Assembly: GCF_005222845.1 (NCBI RefSeq)
Contig: NZ_STFZ01000036.1
Span: 43,908-107,907 of the forward strand
Length of the DNA stretch: 64,000 bases
Direction: 5' to 3'
From: Rhizobium sp. FY34
GTDB taxonomy: Bacteria > Pseudomonadota > Alphaproteobacteria > Rhizobiales > Rhizobiaceae
Positions 33,523 to 42,176 of the stretch are shown piece by piece. Each line of letters opens with the position of its first letter. Positions within the stretch are counted from its first letter, which is position 1. The notes beneath the pieces were generated by a model. It was not told where the DNA came from and did no database searches. It saw nothing but the letters and a program-made list of their open reading frames with translations. A program made the position numbers and the translations under genes.

Positions 33523-34941
33523 TCATTCGGACGGATAGCCTGTAACACCGTCCAACTGCTCGGGCGGAAACGCCATTTCCGGCCGGCAAGATAAAATCGT
33601 CTGCGTTTGCGCAAAATCTAAAAGCTGGTCATCGCAGCCGAAGCCGGCCACAAGCTGAACGCCGATCGGCAGGCCGCTTCGTGAAGTTGCAACGGGCAGG
33701 CTGACGGCTGGAAGGCCGGCAATATTCACCCAGCCGGTGAATATTGCATGGTCGCGCGGACCGGCCGCTTGCCCGTCGATTTCTTCGGGGTAAGGTTTTT
33801 CCGCTGCCCATGGCAACGAGGCAGCGCTTGCCGTCAATACCAGATCATATTCATGGAAAAGCGCTGCCAATGCGCAACGCATCGCCACTGCCTTTTCCAA
33901 GGCCCCGGCATATGTGCTGGCCAGCATTGAACGGCCATCTTGCGCCATGGCCCGAACGGAGGTGCCAGCGACAGCCTGCAATCCATCGCAATATTGCATC
34001 ATGTAATCGACGCCGGCGCGGGATACGACGCGCCAGATAGAATTCGCCTGTTCGAGGTCAAAAAAGACCTGCCCTTCCGTCACCTCCGCATCGCATAGGG
34101 CAAGCTGATTGGCAAAGGCTGCGGTTGCTGCGGCAACTTCGGGATCGACCGGGCCCCTGCCGAAACGGGGCACATACAAGATCCGAAGCTTTGAAGGCTT
34201 TGGCAAGGAGGTGGCACTTGCCACAAGCGAACGGCGATCGCGCCGATCCGGTCCCTTCATCGCAGCATCGAGAATGCAGGCATCACCAACCGAACGCGTC
34301 AACGTCCCAACCACTTCGAAATCCGAGAGAATGCTGGGAAATCCCCAGAGCCGGGCGATGCGGCCAATCGACGGTTTCCAGCCGACAAGCCCGGTATGGC
34401 TCGCCGGCCGGCGAATGGATCCGCCGCCATCGGTACCAATGGCAGCCGGAACCAGACCCGCTGCAACGCCGGCGGCCGCACCACCGGAAGATCCGCCAGG
34501 GGTGAGGCGAGGGTCGAACGGGTTGCGGGTCACTCCAAACAAGTCGTTGTCGGTATAGCCTTCCAGCGTCAGTTCCGGCACATTCGTCTTGCCAAGAATA
34601 ACGGCGCCTGCCTGTCGAAGGCGCGCCACGGGCAGTTCGTCGCGATCCGGCACGAAATGTTCAAACGCCCGGCTTCCCCAGGTCGCGGGTACACCCTTTA
34701 CCAAGATATTATCCTTGATGGACAGCGGAATGCCCTCGAGATCAGAGCGCGCGGATCCCTCGGCAAACCGCTTATCACTGTCACGGGCCGCATGCAGCGC
34801 ACCGTCCTTGTCGATGGAAACGAACGAATTGAGGGCAGGGTCCAACCTTTCAATGCGCTCGAGGCAGCGTATGAGAAGACGCTCGGCGGTAATGTCTCCG
34901 CTTCGCAGCGCCACGGCGATATCGCCGATCTGCTCCAGCAT
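33523..34941 (-). CDS. Amidase-signature hydrolase
   Basis: A 472-residue amidase-signature enzyme starting at MLEQIGDIAVALRSGDITAE (the frame extends to 34998). The Ser-cisSer-Lys triad is visible as Lys76 (PLSIKDNIL), Ser151 (TPGGSSGG) and Ser175 (DGGGSIRRPAS). The fold is shared with GatA, AtzE, AtzF and ureido-hydrolases, so the substrate cannot be fixed. It sits directly after the permease of a nucleoside-type ABC importer, whose cluster also has a ring-opening amidohydrolase. It may therefore hydrolyse the ring-opened product, such as ureidomalonate or a biuret-like compound (inference). Confidence 0.88.
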   Translation of the reverse strand: MLEQIGDIAVALRSGDITAERLLIRCLERIERLDPALNSFVSIDKDGALHAARDSDKRFAEGSARSDLEGIPLSIKDNILVKGVPATWGSRAFEHFVPDRDELPVARLRQAGAVILGKTNVPELTLEGYTDNDLFGVTRNPFDPRLTPGGSSGGAAAGVAAGLVPAAIGTDGGGSIRRPASHTGLVGWKPSIGRIARLWGFPSILSDFEVVGTLTRSVGDACILDAAMKGPDRRDRRSLVASATSLPKPSKLRILYVPRFGRGPVDPEVAAATAAFANQLALCDAEVTEGQVFFDLEQANSIWRVVSRAGVDYMMQYCDGLQAVAGTSVRAMAQDGRSMLASTYAGALEKAVAMRCALAALFHEYDLVLTASAASLPWAAEKPYPEEIDGQAAGPRDHAIFTGWVNIAGLPAVSLPVATSRSGLPIGVQLVAGFGCDDQLLDFAQTQTILSCRPEMAFPPEQLDGVTGYPSE

Positions 34942-35004
34942 TCCAGTTGTCCTTCCAAAGGGGATCTTATGCCAAGGGTCGATTTCTTTCATCGACACTT
35001 GGTA

Positions 35005-35907
35005 CTAAAGCGGCTTGCCGATTGCCGCCGGCAATTTGCCCGTGCGACCCAGCAAGGCCAGTACACCGAGCGCGATAAGATAAGGGGCCATCTGTACGAT
35101 GTAGGAACTGACCGGAATGCCGTAACTCTGAAGCCGAAGCTCAAAGGCCTCGGCCGCGCCGAAGACGAGGCATGCAGCCGCTGCTCCCCAAGGGTTCCAC
35201 CGGCCCACAATCAGCGATGCAAGGGCCAGATAGCCGCGGCCTCCCGTCATGCCATCAGTGAAGGTGCCAACCTGTTGCAGGGAAATAACCGCACCGCCCA
35301 GGCCGGCGACACCACCGCAGGCGATGACGGCCAGCATCCGGATCCGCATCGGATCAGCCCCTGCGGCAAACACCGCCTCGGGATTTTCGCCGGTAGCACA
35401 CAGCAGCAACCCGGCCTGCGTGCGGGTGAGCACAAAGGCAAGGAGAACGCAGCCGATGACGGCAAGATAGGTGAGCGGCGGATGCGAGAACAGAAGCGTT
35501 CCCACCACCGGAATCTGCGACAGGCCCGGAACTGGCATCATAGGCAAAGGATCAAGATGCACGGAAACGGGGCCATTGCTGCCCGACAGGATACGCATCA
35601 GGTAGGTGGTAAGCCCTAGTGCGAGAATATTCACCGTCAGTCCCGTCACCATATTGTCGGCCCGGTACCGAACGGTAACGATGGCAATGGCCAATGCAGC
35701 AATTGCCCCACCGGCCGCAGCGGCCGCTATCCCGGCCATTTCGCTACCAGTGCCCCAGGTGCCGATAACGGCTGCCCAGGCGCCGAGTAGCATCATGCCT
35801 TCAAGGCCCACGGCAAACACACCGGCTCTTTCAGAAAGAATGCCGCCCAGTGCTGCAAAGATCAGTGGCGTGGCAATTCGAATGGCAGCAGCGAGAAAGT
35901 CAATCAT
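35005..35907 (-). CDS. BMP-type nucleoside ABC transporter permease (second)
   Basis: A 300-residue permease of the BPD_transp_2 family. The open frame extends to 37293, but everything upstream of MIDFLAAAIRIATPLIFAAL overlaps other genes out of frame. The ATG at 35907 overlaps the previous stop (ATGA). Typical features are LSERAGVFAVGLEGMMLLGA near residue 24 and ATGENPEAVFAAGADPMRIR in the cytoplasmic loop. It pairs with the permease at 35904-36959. Relatives import purine or pyrimidine nucleosides (NupQ/BmpD-type). Confidence 0.92.
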   Translation of the reverse strand: MIDFLAAAIRIATPLIFAALGGILSERAGVFAVGLEGMMLLGAWAAVIGTWGTGSEMAGIAAAAAGGAIAALAIAIVTVRYRADNMVTGLTVNILALGLTTYLMRILSGSNGPVSVHLDPLPMMPVPGLSQIPVVGTLLFSHPPLTYLAVIGCVLLAFVLTRTQAGLLLCATGENPEAVFAAGADPMRIRMLAVIACGGVAGLGGAVISLQQVGTFTDGMTGGRGYLALASLIVGRWNPWGAAAACLVFGAAEAFELRLQSYGIPVSSYIVQMAPYLIALGVLALLGRTGKLPAAIGKPL

Positions 35908-36959
35908 GAGCGGCGCACCGTGGCAATGAGGATGAACAGCATGGTCATGGCCTCGATGACGACCACGAGAGCGGAAGGAACGCCGATCTGGCGTTGCATG
36001 GACAGCGCACCAGTTTCCAGAAGACCGATGAAGATGGCGGCCGGAATCACGGCTGCCGGTTCCAGTGCCCCGAAGAGAGCGACAGTCACCGCCTTGAACC
36101 CGAAACCGGAGGAAAAACCCTCGATGAGCCGGTGATGCAGTCCCAAAACTTCCGTCCCGCCGGCAAGCCCGGCAAGCGCACCGGCACTCAGCATCACGCC
36201 CCAGGTAATGCCGGCAAGGGAGAATCCGGCATAGGCCGTGGCAAGCCGCGAACGGCCGGCGACGCGAACCGCAAATCCGAACGGCGTCTTCCATAAAATG
36301 AAGGAGAGCAGGCCAGCACCAAGGGCAGCAACAGCGATTCCGATGTGAAAATCGAAGAGTGGAACGCGCCAAAGCCATGCTGTGCGCGGCACCAGCGGTG
36401 ATTGTAGAAAGCCGGCGCCAGTCTGGCCAAGCACTCCCGACAACACAAGTTGCACAAACAGCAGCGCCACGAAATTCAAAAGCAGGGTGACGAGGACCTC
36501 GTTGACGCCTCGCCCAAGATGAATAGCTGTCGCCAGCCCTGCCCAGAGCCCGCCGCAAAACGCTGCCGCAAGCAAGGCGACAATTACCGCCGCCAAGCCC
36601 GGCTCGCCTGGCCAAGCCATGATCGTCGCCATTGCGCCGATCCCACCGAAGGCAATCTGCCCGTCCGATCCCATATTGATCACGCCTGCCCGAAAGCATA
36701 TCGCAAGGCCGCTGCCGGCAAACAGGTAGGGCGACGCCTTGTTGAGCGCCACGCCGATCTGATGGGCGGAGCCAAAGGCGCCGGCGAGCATGGCGGAAAA
36801 TGCCACCAGCGGGTTCTTGTCGGCCAGGGCGATCAGCCCGGCCGCACAGACGATCGATAGCCCGATTGCCCAAAGAATACGGGCAAGAATTCCATCGGTT
36901 CGCAAGCGGAAGGGAAACCGCACGGGCGTGCCGATCGTGTTCGGTTGCATCTCGTTCAT
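35904..36959 (-). CDS. BMP-type nucleoside ABC transporter permease (first)
   Basis: A 351-residue permease of the same family, with about eight membrane helices and the motif CFRAGVINMGSDGQIAFGGI near residue 88, equivalent to the LSERAGVFAVGLEGMM segment of its partner. The start at MNEMQPNTIG (36959) overlaps the ATPase stop in ATGA; an upstream in-frame ATG at 36980 is less likely. The operon is packed with overlaps throughout. Confidence 0.92.
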   Translation of the reverse strand: MNEMQPNTIGTPVRFPFRLRTDGILARILWAIGLSIVCAAGLIALADKNPLVAFSAMLAGAFGSAHQIGVALNKASPYLFAGSGLAICFRAGVINMGSDGQIAFGGIGAMATIMAWPGEPGLAAVIVALLAAAFCGGLWAGLATAIHLGRGVNEVLVTLLLNFVALLFVQLVLSGVLGQTGAGFLQSPLVPRTAWLWRVPLFDFHIGIAVAALGAGLLSFILWKTPFGFAVRVAGRSRLATAYAGFSLAGITWGVMLSAGALAGLAGGTEVLGLHHRLIEGFSSGFGFKAVTVALFGALEPAAVIPAAIFIGLLETGALSMQRQIGVPSALVVVIEAMTMLFILIATVRRS

Positions 36960-38443
36960 GCCGTCCGCCCTGACATCCACAGGCCGAGCTGTGCCTTTTC
37001 GACCGCTTCCCTTTTGACAAGGCCGGCGAACCGGCCGGCTGACAGCACGGCGATGCGATCACTGATGGCCAATATTTCTTCAAGTTCAGAGGATATGTAG
37101 ACAATGGCAGCACCGCCATCGCGCAGCGCCACAATCCGTTCGAGAACAAAGCGCGTCGCCCCCGGATCGAGACCCCAGGTCGGTTGGTGGGCAACCAGCA
37201 CGGCCGGTGCCCGGTCCAGTTCGCGGGCGATGACGATTTTCTGCTGGTTGCCCCCGGACAGGCTGCCCGCCTTTGTATCGGCAGATCTGGCACGGATATC
37301 GAATTGAGCCATCAGGCTGTTTGCCTTCTCGACAGTTGCGCCTTGATCCAGAAGCCCATTGCGGCAATAGGGCCGGCGGCGGCTGTCGCGCAGCATCAGG
37401 TTTTCGGCAATGCTCATCGATTTGACGAGTGCCGTTGCGGACCGGTCCGCAGGCATGTAGGCTAGCCCGACGCGTGTGCGTCTGGCAGACGACATCCGCA
37501 CAATGTCGCGCCCATCAAGCCGCAAGCTGCCAGAAACGGCTGGGCGAAGACCGCTCAACGTTTCGGCCAGTTCGAACTGGCCATTGCCATCGACACCTGC
37601 AATCCCCAGGATTTCGCCACCACGCAGTTCGAGGTCGAGGGGCCCAAGTCCTGCGCCTGTGAGCGCCCTTGCTTCCAGCCGCAGAGGTTGGTTGTCGATC
37701 TTTTTCAGGATATGGGGAGCAGCGACATCGCGTCCCACCATCATTTCAGCAAGCTGTGATTTACTGACACCCACGACAGAAGCCTTGGGAGAGGCTTTTC
37801 CGGCCCTCAGCACCACCACGCTGTCGCACACGTCCAAAACTTCCGGCAGTTTATGAGTGATGAAGACGATACCCCTCCCCTCGCTGCGCAATCGGCTGAG
37901 AATGGTGAGGAGATCGTGCACCTCGCCCGGCGCAAGATTGGAGGTCGGCTCATCCAGGATCAGCAGTTCGGCATTGCGCAGGACAGCTTTCAGGATTTCG
38001 ATGCGCTGCCGACGCCCAAGCGGCAGATCTGCCACGCGCGCATGCGGATCCAAGTCAAGGCCGAGACGTCGGCTGACCTCATGGACGCGCTGCGCGATCA
38101 GTCCGCGGCGCAACACCTTGCCGGCCTCGGCCCAGCCCAGCATAACGTTTTCCAGAACAGTCATCGCATCAATCAGCATGAAGTGCTGATGGATCATCGC
38201 GATACCAGCACCCATTGCCTCACGGGGGCGGTGGCCCGAGAGTTCCCGCCCGCGAAAGACGATACCGCCGCTATCGGGCGGCACGATGCCAAACAGCACT
38301 TTCATCAGCGTGCTCTTGCCGGAACCGTTTTCGCCCAGCAGCCCGACAATTTCACCCGCCCGCACATCGAGATCGATGCCGTCATTGGCCCGCACGGGAC
38401 CGTAATATTTGGCGATCGCGCGCATTTCCAGAAGTGCAGCCAT
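36956..38443 (-). CDS. BMP-type nucleoside ABC transporter, double ATP-binding protein
   Basis: A 495-residue protein with two ABC modules. The first has Walker A GENGSGKST (near residue 35) and a signature-like LPLGRRQRIEILKA. The second has a degenerate Walker A (GVDGNGQFELAE) and the intact signature SLSGGNQQKIVIAREL. This asymmetry is usual for the RbsA/NupO class. It energises the two permeases encoded downstream. Confidence 0.93.
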   Translation of the reverse strand: MAALLEMRAIAKYYGPVRANDGIDLDVRAGEIVGLLGENGSGKSTLMKVLFGIVPPDSGGIVFRGRELSGHRPREAMGAGIAMIHQHFMLIDAMTVLENVMLGWAEAGKVLRRGLIAQRVHEVSRRLGLDLDPHARVADLPLGRRQRIEILKAVLRNAELLILDEPTSNLAPGEVHDLLTILSRLRSEGRGIVFITHKLPEVLDVCDSVVVLRAGKASPKASVVGVSKSQLAEMMVGRDVAAPHILKKIDNQPLRLEARALTGAGLGPLDLELRGGEILGIAGVDGNGQFELAETLSGLRPAVSGSLRLDGRDIVRMSSARRTRVGLAYMPADRSATALVKSMSIAENLMLRDSRRRPYCRNGLLDQGATVEKANSLMAQFDIRARSADTKAGSLSGGNQQKIVIARELDRAPAVLVAHQPTWGLDPGATRFVLERIVALRDGGAAIVYISSELEEILAISDRIAVLSAGRFAGLVKREAVEKAQLGLWMSGRTA

Positions 38444-38508
38444 ACGGATCCCCGAAACGGCGGTTGCAAGGGCGGCCGACTACCGCCCTCCTTCTCATCC
38501 TTGGTCGA

Positions 38509-39528
38509 TCAACTGCCGCTTCGCGCGTCTTGCTCGGTGGGCACGATCTTCAACGTACCGGAAGCAAAATCGGCGGCCATGGCCTCGACATCCTTGGCAA
38601 CGGCCTGGGTAACGGCCGGTCCGAATGGCTTGTCAGCGCTGTATTTCAGCGAGGCACCGGTGGTCTTGCCGGTATCATAGCCATATTGCACGAAGGTGCC
38701 GAAAAGCTTACCCTGCTTTACCTGATCCGCCGCGCTGCCAATCATCGAAGGCCAGTCTTCGACGATATTGGTGAGCACGAGGTCGGGCGCGATGGCTGTC
38801 TGGTCAAAACCGCGTCCAGTGACATAGACCTGCTTTTCCTTGGCAGCCTGTACCAGGCCGGCTTCGGCGGCATTGAGCTTGCCGGTGAGAACGTCTGCAC
38901 CATTTGCAATCATCGAAAATGCGGCTTCCTTGGCCTGTGCCGCATCCTCCATATCCTTGATGTAGAGAATGGTGACCTGCGCGCCGGCCTTTTCCGCGCA
39001 GACTCGGAAACCACCGGCCTGTGCCGTGATATTGGGCACGCCCTGCAGCCCGTAGATACCACCCACCTTATGGGTCTTGCTCATGCGGGCGGCCAGAAGC
39101 CCGACCTGGCAACCGAACTGGGCATTGTTGTAATCCACCGACATGACATTCGGTTCGGCACCCTCATTGCCACTGACGGCGATGAACTGAGTCTTGGGGA
39201 AGTCGGGAGCCACCTGCTGCATAGCAGAGACGAAGCGCCCCGAATGGCCAAGCACGATGCTATAGCCCTGTCCCGCATAATCACGCACTGCTTCCGCCTC
39301 GTCGGCATCGGCAACGTTTTCGGAATAGGCCGTTGTGAAGCCGTGCGGTTCGAGGCTTTTCACAATTGCGTAGCCCAGCGCATTCCAGCTCTGGTCATTT
39401 GCGCTACCGGGCAAAAGAATGGCAGCCTTGTCTTGCGCCTGAGCCGAACCGGAAAATATGCCGACCGAAAGGACGGCGAAAACCGTTGCCGCCGACAGAT
39501 GCCGGCGACGTCTATGCAATGTCATCAT
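38509..39528 (-). CDS. BMP-family (PnrA-like) substrate-binding protein
   Basis: A 339-residue basic-membrane-protein family binding protein. Signal peptide: LSAATVFAVLSVGIFSGSAQA. It continues KAAILLPGSANDQSWNALGY, the typical first strand and loop, then GHSGRFVSAMQQVAPDFPKT and KVGGIYGLQGVPNITAQAGG. Family members bind purine or other nucleosides, so the ligand here is probably a nucleoside or base. It is the first gene of the import operon. Its promoter lies in the 254-base region that also holds a GGGGA repeat. Confidence 0.92.
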   Translation of the reverse strand: MMTLHRRRRHLSAATVFAVLSVGIFSGSAQAQDKAAILLPGSANDQSWNALGYAIVKSLEPHGFTTAYSENVADADEAEAVRDYAGQGYSIVLGHSGRFVSAMQQVAPDFPKTQFIAVSGNEGAEPNVMSVDYNNAQFGCQVGLLAARMSKTHKVGGIYGLQGVPNITAQAGGFRVCAEKAGAQVTILYIKDMEDAAQAKEAAFSMIANGADVLTGKLNAAEAGLVQAAKEKQVYVTGRGFDQTAIAPDLVLTNIVEDWPSMIGSAADQVKQGKLFGTFVQYGYDTGKTTGASLKYSADKPFGPAVTQAVAKDVEAMAADFASGTLKIVPTEQDARSGS

Positions 39529-39742
39529 GGCGAAATCCCTCTGTTGGTTCTTCTTTCATTGCTTCAGACCGCCGCCGGTCTGTGTAGCCGGCAAACGCCC
39601 TGTTTCTGTCATGACAACGGATTTCTATCGCTCCGTTGTTTCGGCGGCAGCTTCGGTCGCCATCTTGAATGGCCGCAGCCGCGTATATTTTCCTTCCCCC
39701 TTAACAGTGCGACATAGCGCAGCCACTCAGCCCGGTTGGGCG

Positions 39743-39775
39743 AGGGGAGGGGAGGGGAGGGGAGGGGAGGGGAGG
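39743..39775. repeat. AGGGG tandem repeat, possible G-quadruplex
   Basis: Six consecutive AGGGG units followed by AGG on the plus strand, just beyond the stop of the ring-opening amidohydrolase gene and before the BMP promoter region. Runs of four G spaced by single A are strong G-quadruplex formers. On the minus strand, which is transcribed here, it is C-rich. It may act as a transcription barrier or as a slippage-prone spacer. Confidence 0.85.
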
Positions 39776-39782
39776 CCACAAT

Positions 39783-40868
39783 CTACACACTCACGACCAC
39801 CGCAACTGGCGCTTCTCCCGGCTTGCATTGGTGTTCCGTGCCGCCAGAGACGAAGATCTGAGAATTGCCGGTGACGGAGGCAATCACAGCGCCAAGCGCT
39901 GCACGCGCATGGCGTTCGTAGTTAATATCGGCATCCGACAGCATCGTGGTGCGGCATCCGCGCAGCATGCCGCCAACCGGGGCTTCTGCCTTGGCAAATA
40001 CGGCCCGGATACGCTGCGGATCGATGACGGCATCCTCATCGTCAAATGCATTGCGAACAGCATCACAGATACCCGCAGTATCGATCACATCGCGCAAAGT
40101 GCCGTGACCGATCCGGAGATTGCCGCCAGCCTTGGCCGAATTGCCAAACAGCAAGATCTCACAATTACGCACTTCGCCGCCCGCCGATGTATTGGCAACC
40201 AACGAACAGAGATCCATGCGCCGGGCAATTACGCTGTCGTCCAGATCAGCCTCATCGACTTCACCAAGGGCAACCGCAACACCCAGCGCCGTTGCGCCGC
40301 GCGCATAGGGCTTGGAACCATTGGGATCCTGCGTCACCAGTGCTACGCCGCGCCGCTCTGCATCCTGTACGGCGGCCGGCGTCAACAGCGGGCCTTTGAC
40401 CTGAACATAATGCACATCGTGTGCGTCATCTATCCCCGCATCGATCAAAGCCCTGCGCACGGCGGCGGCGACTTCACGCACCTCCAGCATGGTGCCGACT
40501 TCCTCGGGAGCAAGGTCACGCGTAACGGCAATGCCGATGGCCAGGCGCTTCGTCGTGGACGGGGGGCTGTCGCTACGGGTAAAGACCGTTGCATGCGGAC
40601 TGAGCACACCCTCGGTTCCGCCCGACCATACAAATGCCACACGCCGCAACACCGCTTCCGGCGAAATCGCCAGATACTTCGATAGAAGAAGCGAAAAGGA
40701 CTGGGTCGCAAAGCCACGGGTAAAATCGTTTGCGCCGCCATTGCCTTCCGTCTTGCCGATTAAAGCCACGATGTCGGCAGGATTGATATCGCCTGCCTCA
40801 ATCTGCCGCTCCAGGTCGGAGACATCGCCGGGATTACCCATTTTTACTTTGTAAACTCCGACCTGCAT
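39783..40868 (-). CDS. Ring-opening amidohydrolase (barbiturase/cyanuric acid hydrolase family)
   Basis: A 361-residue member of the AtzD/TrzD/barbiturase family, a fold of three repeated units. Each unit supplies a Ser-Lys pair: Ser82 (SGGTEG) with Lys39, Ser228 (NTSAGGE) with Lys158, and Ser341 (SGGTEH) with Lys293. The enzymes open cyanuric acid or barbituric acid. The nucleoside-type importer and IclR regulator around it favour pyrimidine (barbiturate) use, but cyanuric acid is not excluded. The start at 40868 follows GAAGGAG; the frame extends to 40922. Confidence 0.9.
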   Translation of the reverse strand: MQVGVYKVKMGNPGDVSDLERQIEAGDINPADIVALIGKTEGNGGANDFTRGFATQSFSLLLSKYLAISPEAVLRRVAFVWSGGTEGVLSPHATVFTRSDSPPSTTKRLAIGIAVTRDLAPEEVGTMLEVREVAAAVRRALIDAGIDDAHDVHYVQVKGPLLTPAAVQDAERRGVALVTQDPNGSKPYARGATALGVAVALGEVDEADLDDSVIARRMDLCSLVANTSAGGEVRNCEILLFGNSAKAGGNLRIGHGTLRDVIDTAGICDAVRNAFDDEDAVIDPQRIRAVFAKAEAPVGGMLRGCRTTMLSDADINYERHARAALGAVIASVTGNSQIFVSGGTEHQCKPGEAPVAVVVSV

Positions 40869-40930
40869 GCTGCACTCCTTCGTGTGTTGCTTAGATCTTA
40901 TGCATGACCATTCCCTGTGCAATGGCTCTT

Positions 40931-40958
40931 GGAATTAATTTCACGATGTGGAATTCTG
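40931..40958. promoter_or_regulatory. Possible IclR operator repeats
   Basis: Two related AT-rich elements, GGAATTAATTTC (an imperfect palindrome) at 40931-40942 and TGGAATTCTG at 40949-40958, lie in the 135-base divergent region between the amidohydrolase and IclR genes. IclR-family proteins often bind such near-palindromes in shared promoters. This is by eye only. Confidence 0.3.
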
Positions 40959-41003
40959 ACCTGCAGATCATTTCCGGGCGCCAACGAAGAATTGAAAATT
41001 ATC

Positions 41004-41795
41004 ATGGAAAATCAGAATACTAGAGAGAATGGTAGCGTTCAGTCCATTGTCAGGGCGCTGGCGCTTCTGGAGCGGTTGGGAGAGTGTGACGACGGATTGA
41101 CGCTCAAAGAACTGGCCCGCGACGTCTCACTTCCAGTGTCCAGCGCCCATCGCATCCTGACCACCCTGCAACGTCAAAGGTTCGTGCGCTTTGATGCGGC
41201 ATCCATGTGCTGGAGCGTCGGCGTGCAGGCCTTCGTCGTCGGAAATACCTTCGCCCGGTCCCGTGATCTGTTGTCGCTGGCCGCCCCGCACATGCGCCGG
41301 CTGATGACGGCGACGGGAGAAACCGTCAATTTCTTCGTTCTGCATGGATCAGAAGTCATCTGCATGAACCAGGTGCAATGCCAGCAGGCTGTACGGGCCA
41401 TTTCGCGGCCGGGCGGGCGCGCCGAAATGCATCGCTCAGCCGCAGGCAAGGCAATCCTCGCCCATATGCCCGCCGAAGATGTTACGGCATTGATGAGCCA
41501 GACGGGGATGCAACGGCACACGCAGAACACCATCGTGACGGTGGAGGCTCTGCATGCCGAGCTTGCCGTGATCCGCCAGCAGGGCTTTTCAGTGGACAAT
41601 GAGGAGTTTTCGATCGGCCTGCGCTGCATCGCTGCACCGATCTTCGACGAAACCGGGACGGCCAATGCCGCCATATCGATTGCCGGACCAACCTCCCGCA
41701 TCGCAGATAGCCGCATCAGGAACGTTGGCGATCTCGTCGCCTTCTGCGGCAAGACCGTGACTGCCGAATTCGGCGGCACGGAAAAAAGGATGTAG
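41004..41795 (+). CDS. IclR-family transcriptional regulator
   Basis: A 263-residue IclR regulator. The wHTH (SIVRALALLERLGECDDGLT, then LARDVSLPVSSAHRILTTLQ) is followed by the GAF-like effector domain with GRAEMHRSAAGKAILAHMPA and GFSVDNEEFSIGLRCIAAPI. The ATG at 41004 begins at the usual distance before the HTH; the upstream extension to 40917 is not needed. It is divergent from the ring-opening amidohydrolase and is the likely regulator of the pyrimidine/triazine-type cluster. Confidence 0.92.
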   Translation: MENQNTRENGSVQSIVRALALLERLGECDDGLTLKELARDVSLPVSSAHRILTTLQRQRFVRFDAASMCWSVGVQAFVVGNTFARSRDLLSLAAPHMRRLMTATGETVNFFVLHGSEVICMNQVQCQQAVRAISRPGGRAEMHRSAAGKAILAHMPAEDVTALMSQTGMQRHTQNTIVTVEALHAELAVIRQQGFSVDNEEFSIGLRCIAAPIFDETGTANAAISIAGPTSRIADSRIRNVGDLVAFCGKTVTAEFGGTEKRM

Positions 41796-42059
41796 TCCGG
41801 CCGGGCCCTGGACAGAGGCGCGTCTTGGTCCACAACCAGTTCCTGCCCGCGCCATGCCCAAACCGCAAATACCGATCAATCCTGGTGGTTCGTTTCCGAC
41901 ACTTGCATCCATCGACAGCACCCTCGCAAGCAAATGTCGGATTCATTCGAGCAGCAAGCAAGCCTATGATCCAATTGGGTTTTTCGAACTGGACACTTGA
42001 TCGAAGTGCATTCCGCCAATCAGCGCTGGTGTCGCGCTGGTTACCACCGCCCCTGTTTT

Positions 42060-42176
42060 CCGGCAACAGCCCATGAGCCGCATCGCTGCTGACCATGGCA
42101 AGCAGGGCCAGCAGCGCATCTTTCATCACGCCTTGGCTTCCGCTTTCAAGCGGATGATGGCAGTGATCGTCCGCAT
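42060..42176 (-). pseudogene. Possible ABM-domain monooxygenase remnant
   Basis: An ATG at 42176 overlaps the amidase stop (TGATG) and reads [16 protein letters not shown] before a stop. After a frame change MKDALLALLAMVSSDAAHGL follows. The two pieces resemble the start of small antibiotic-biosynthesis-monooxygenase (ABM) domain proteins, whose first strand reads like TVIVRLKAKPG. If so, a frameshift has broken it. The rest of the gap (41796-42059) shows no gene. Confidence 0.3.

Noticed and set aside
35908-37293. N-terminal extension of the second BMP permease frame
   Set aside because: The extension overlaps the first permease and ATPase in another frame; the family start is at 35907 with an ATGA overlap.
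39741-39776. Iterons of a second replication origin
   Set aside because: The unit is only 5 bases, without a neighbouring initiator gene or DnaA-type box.
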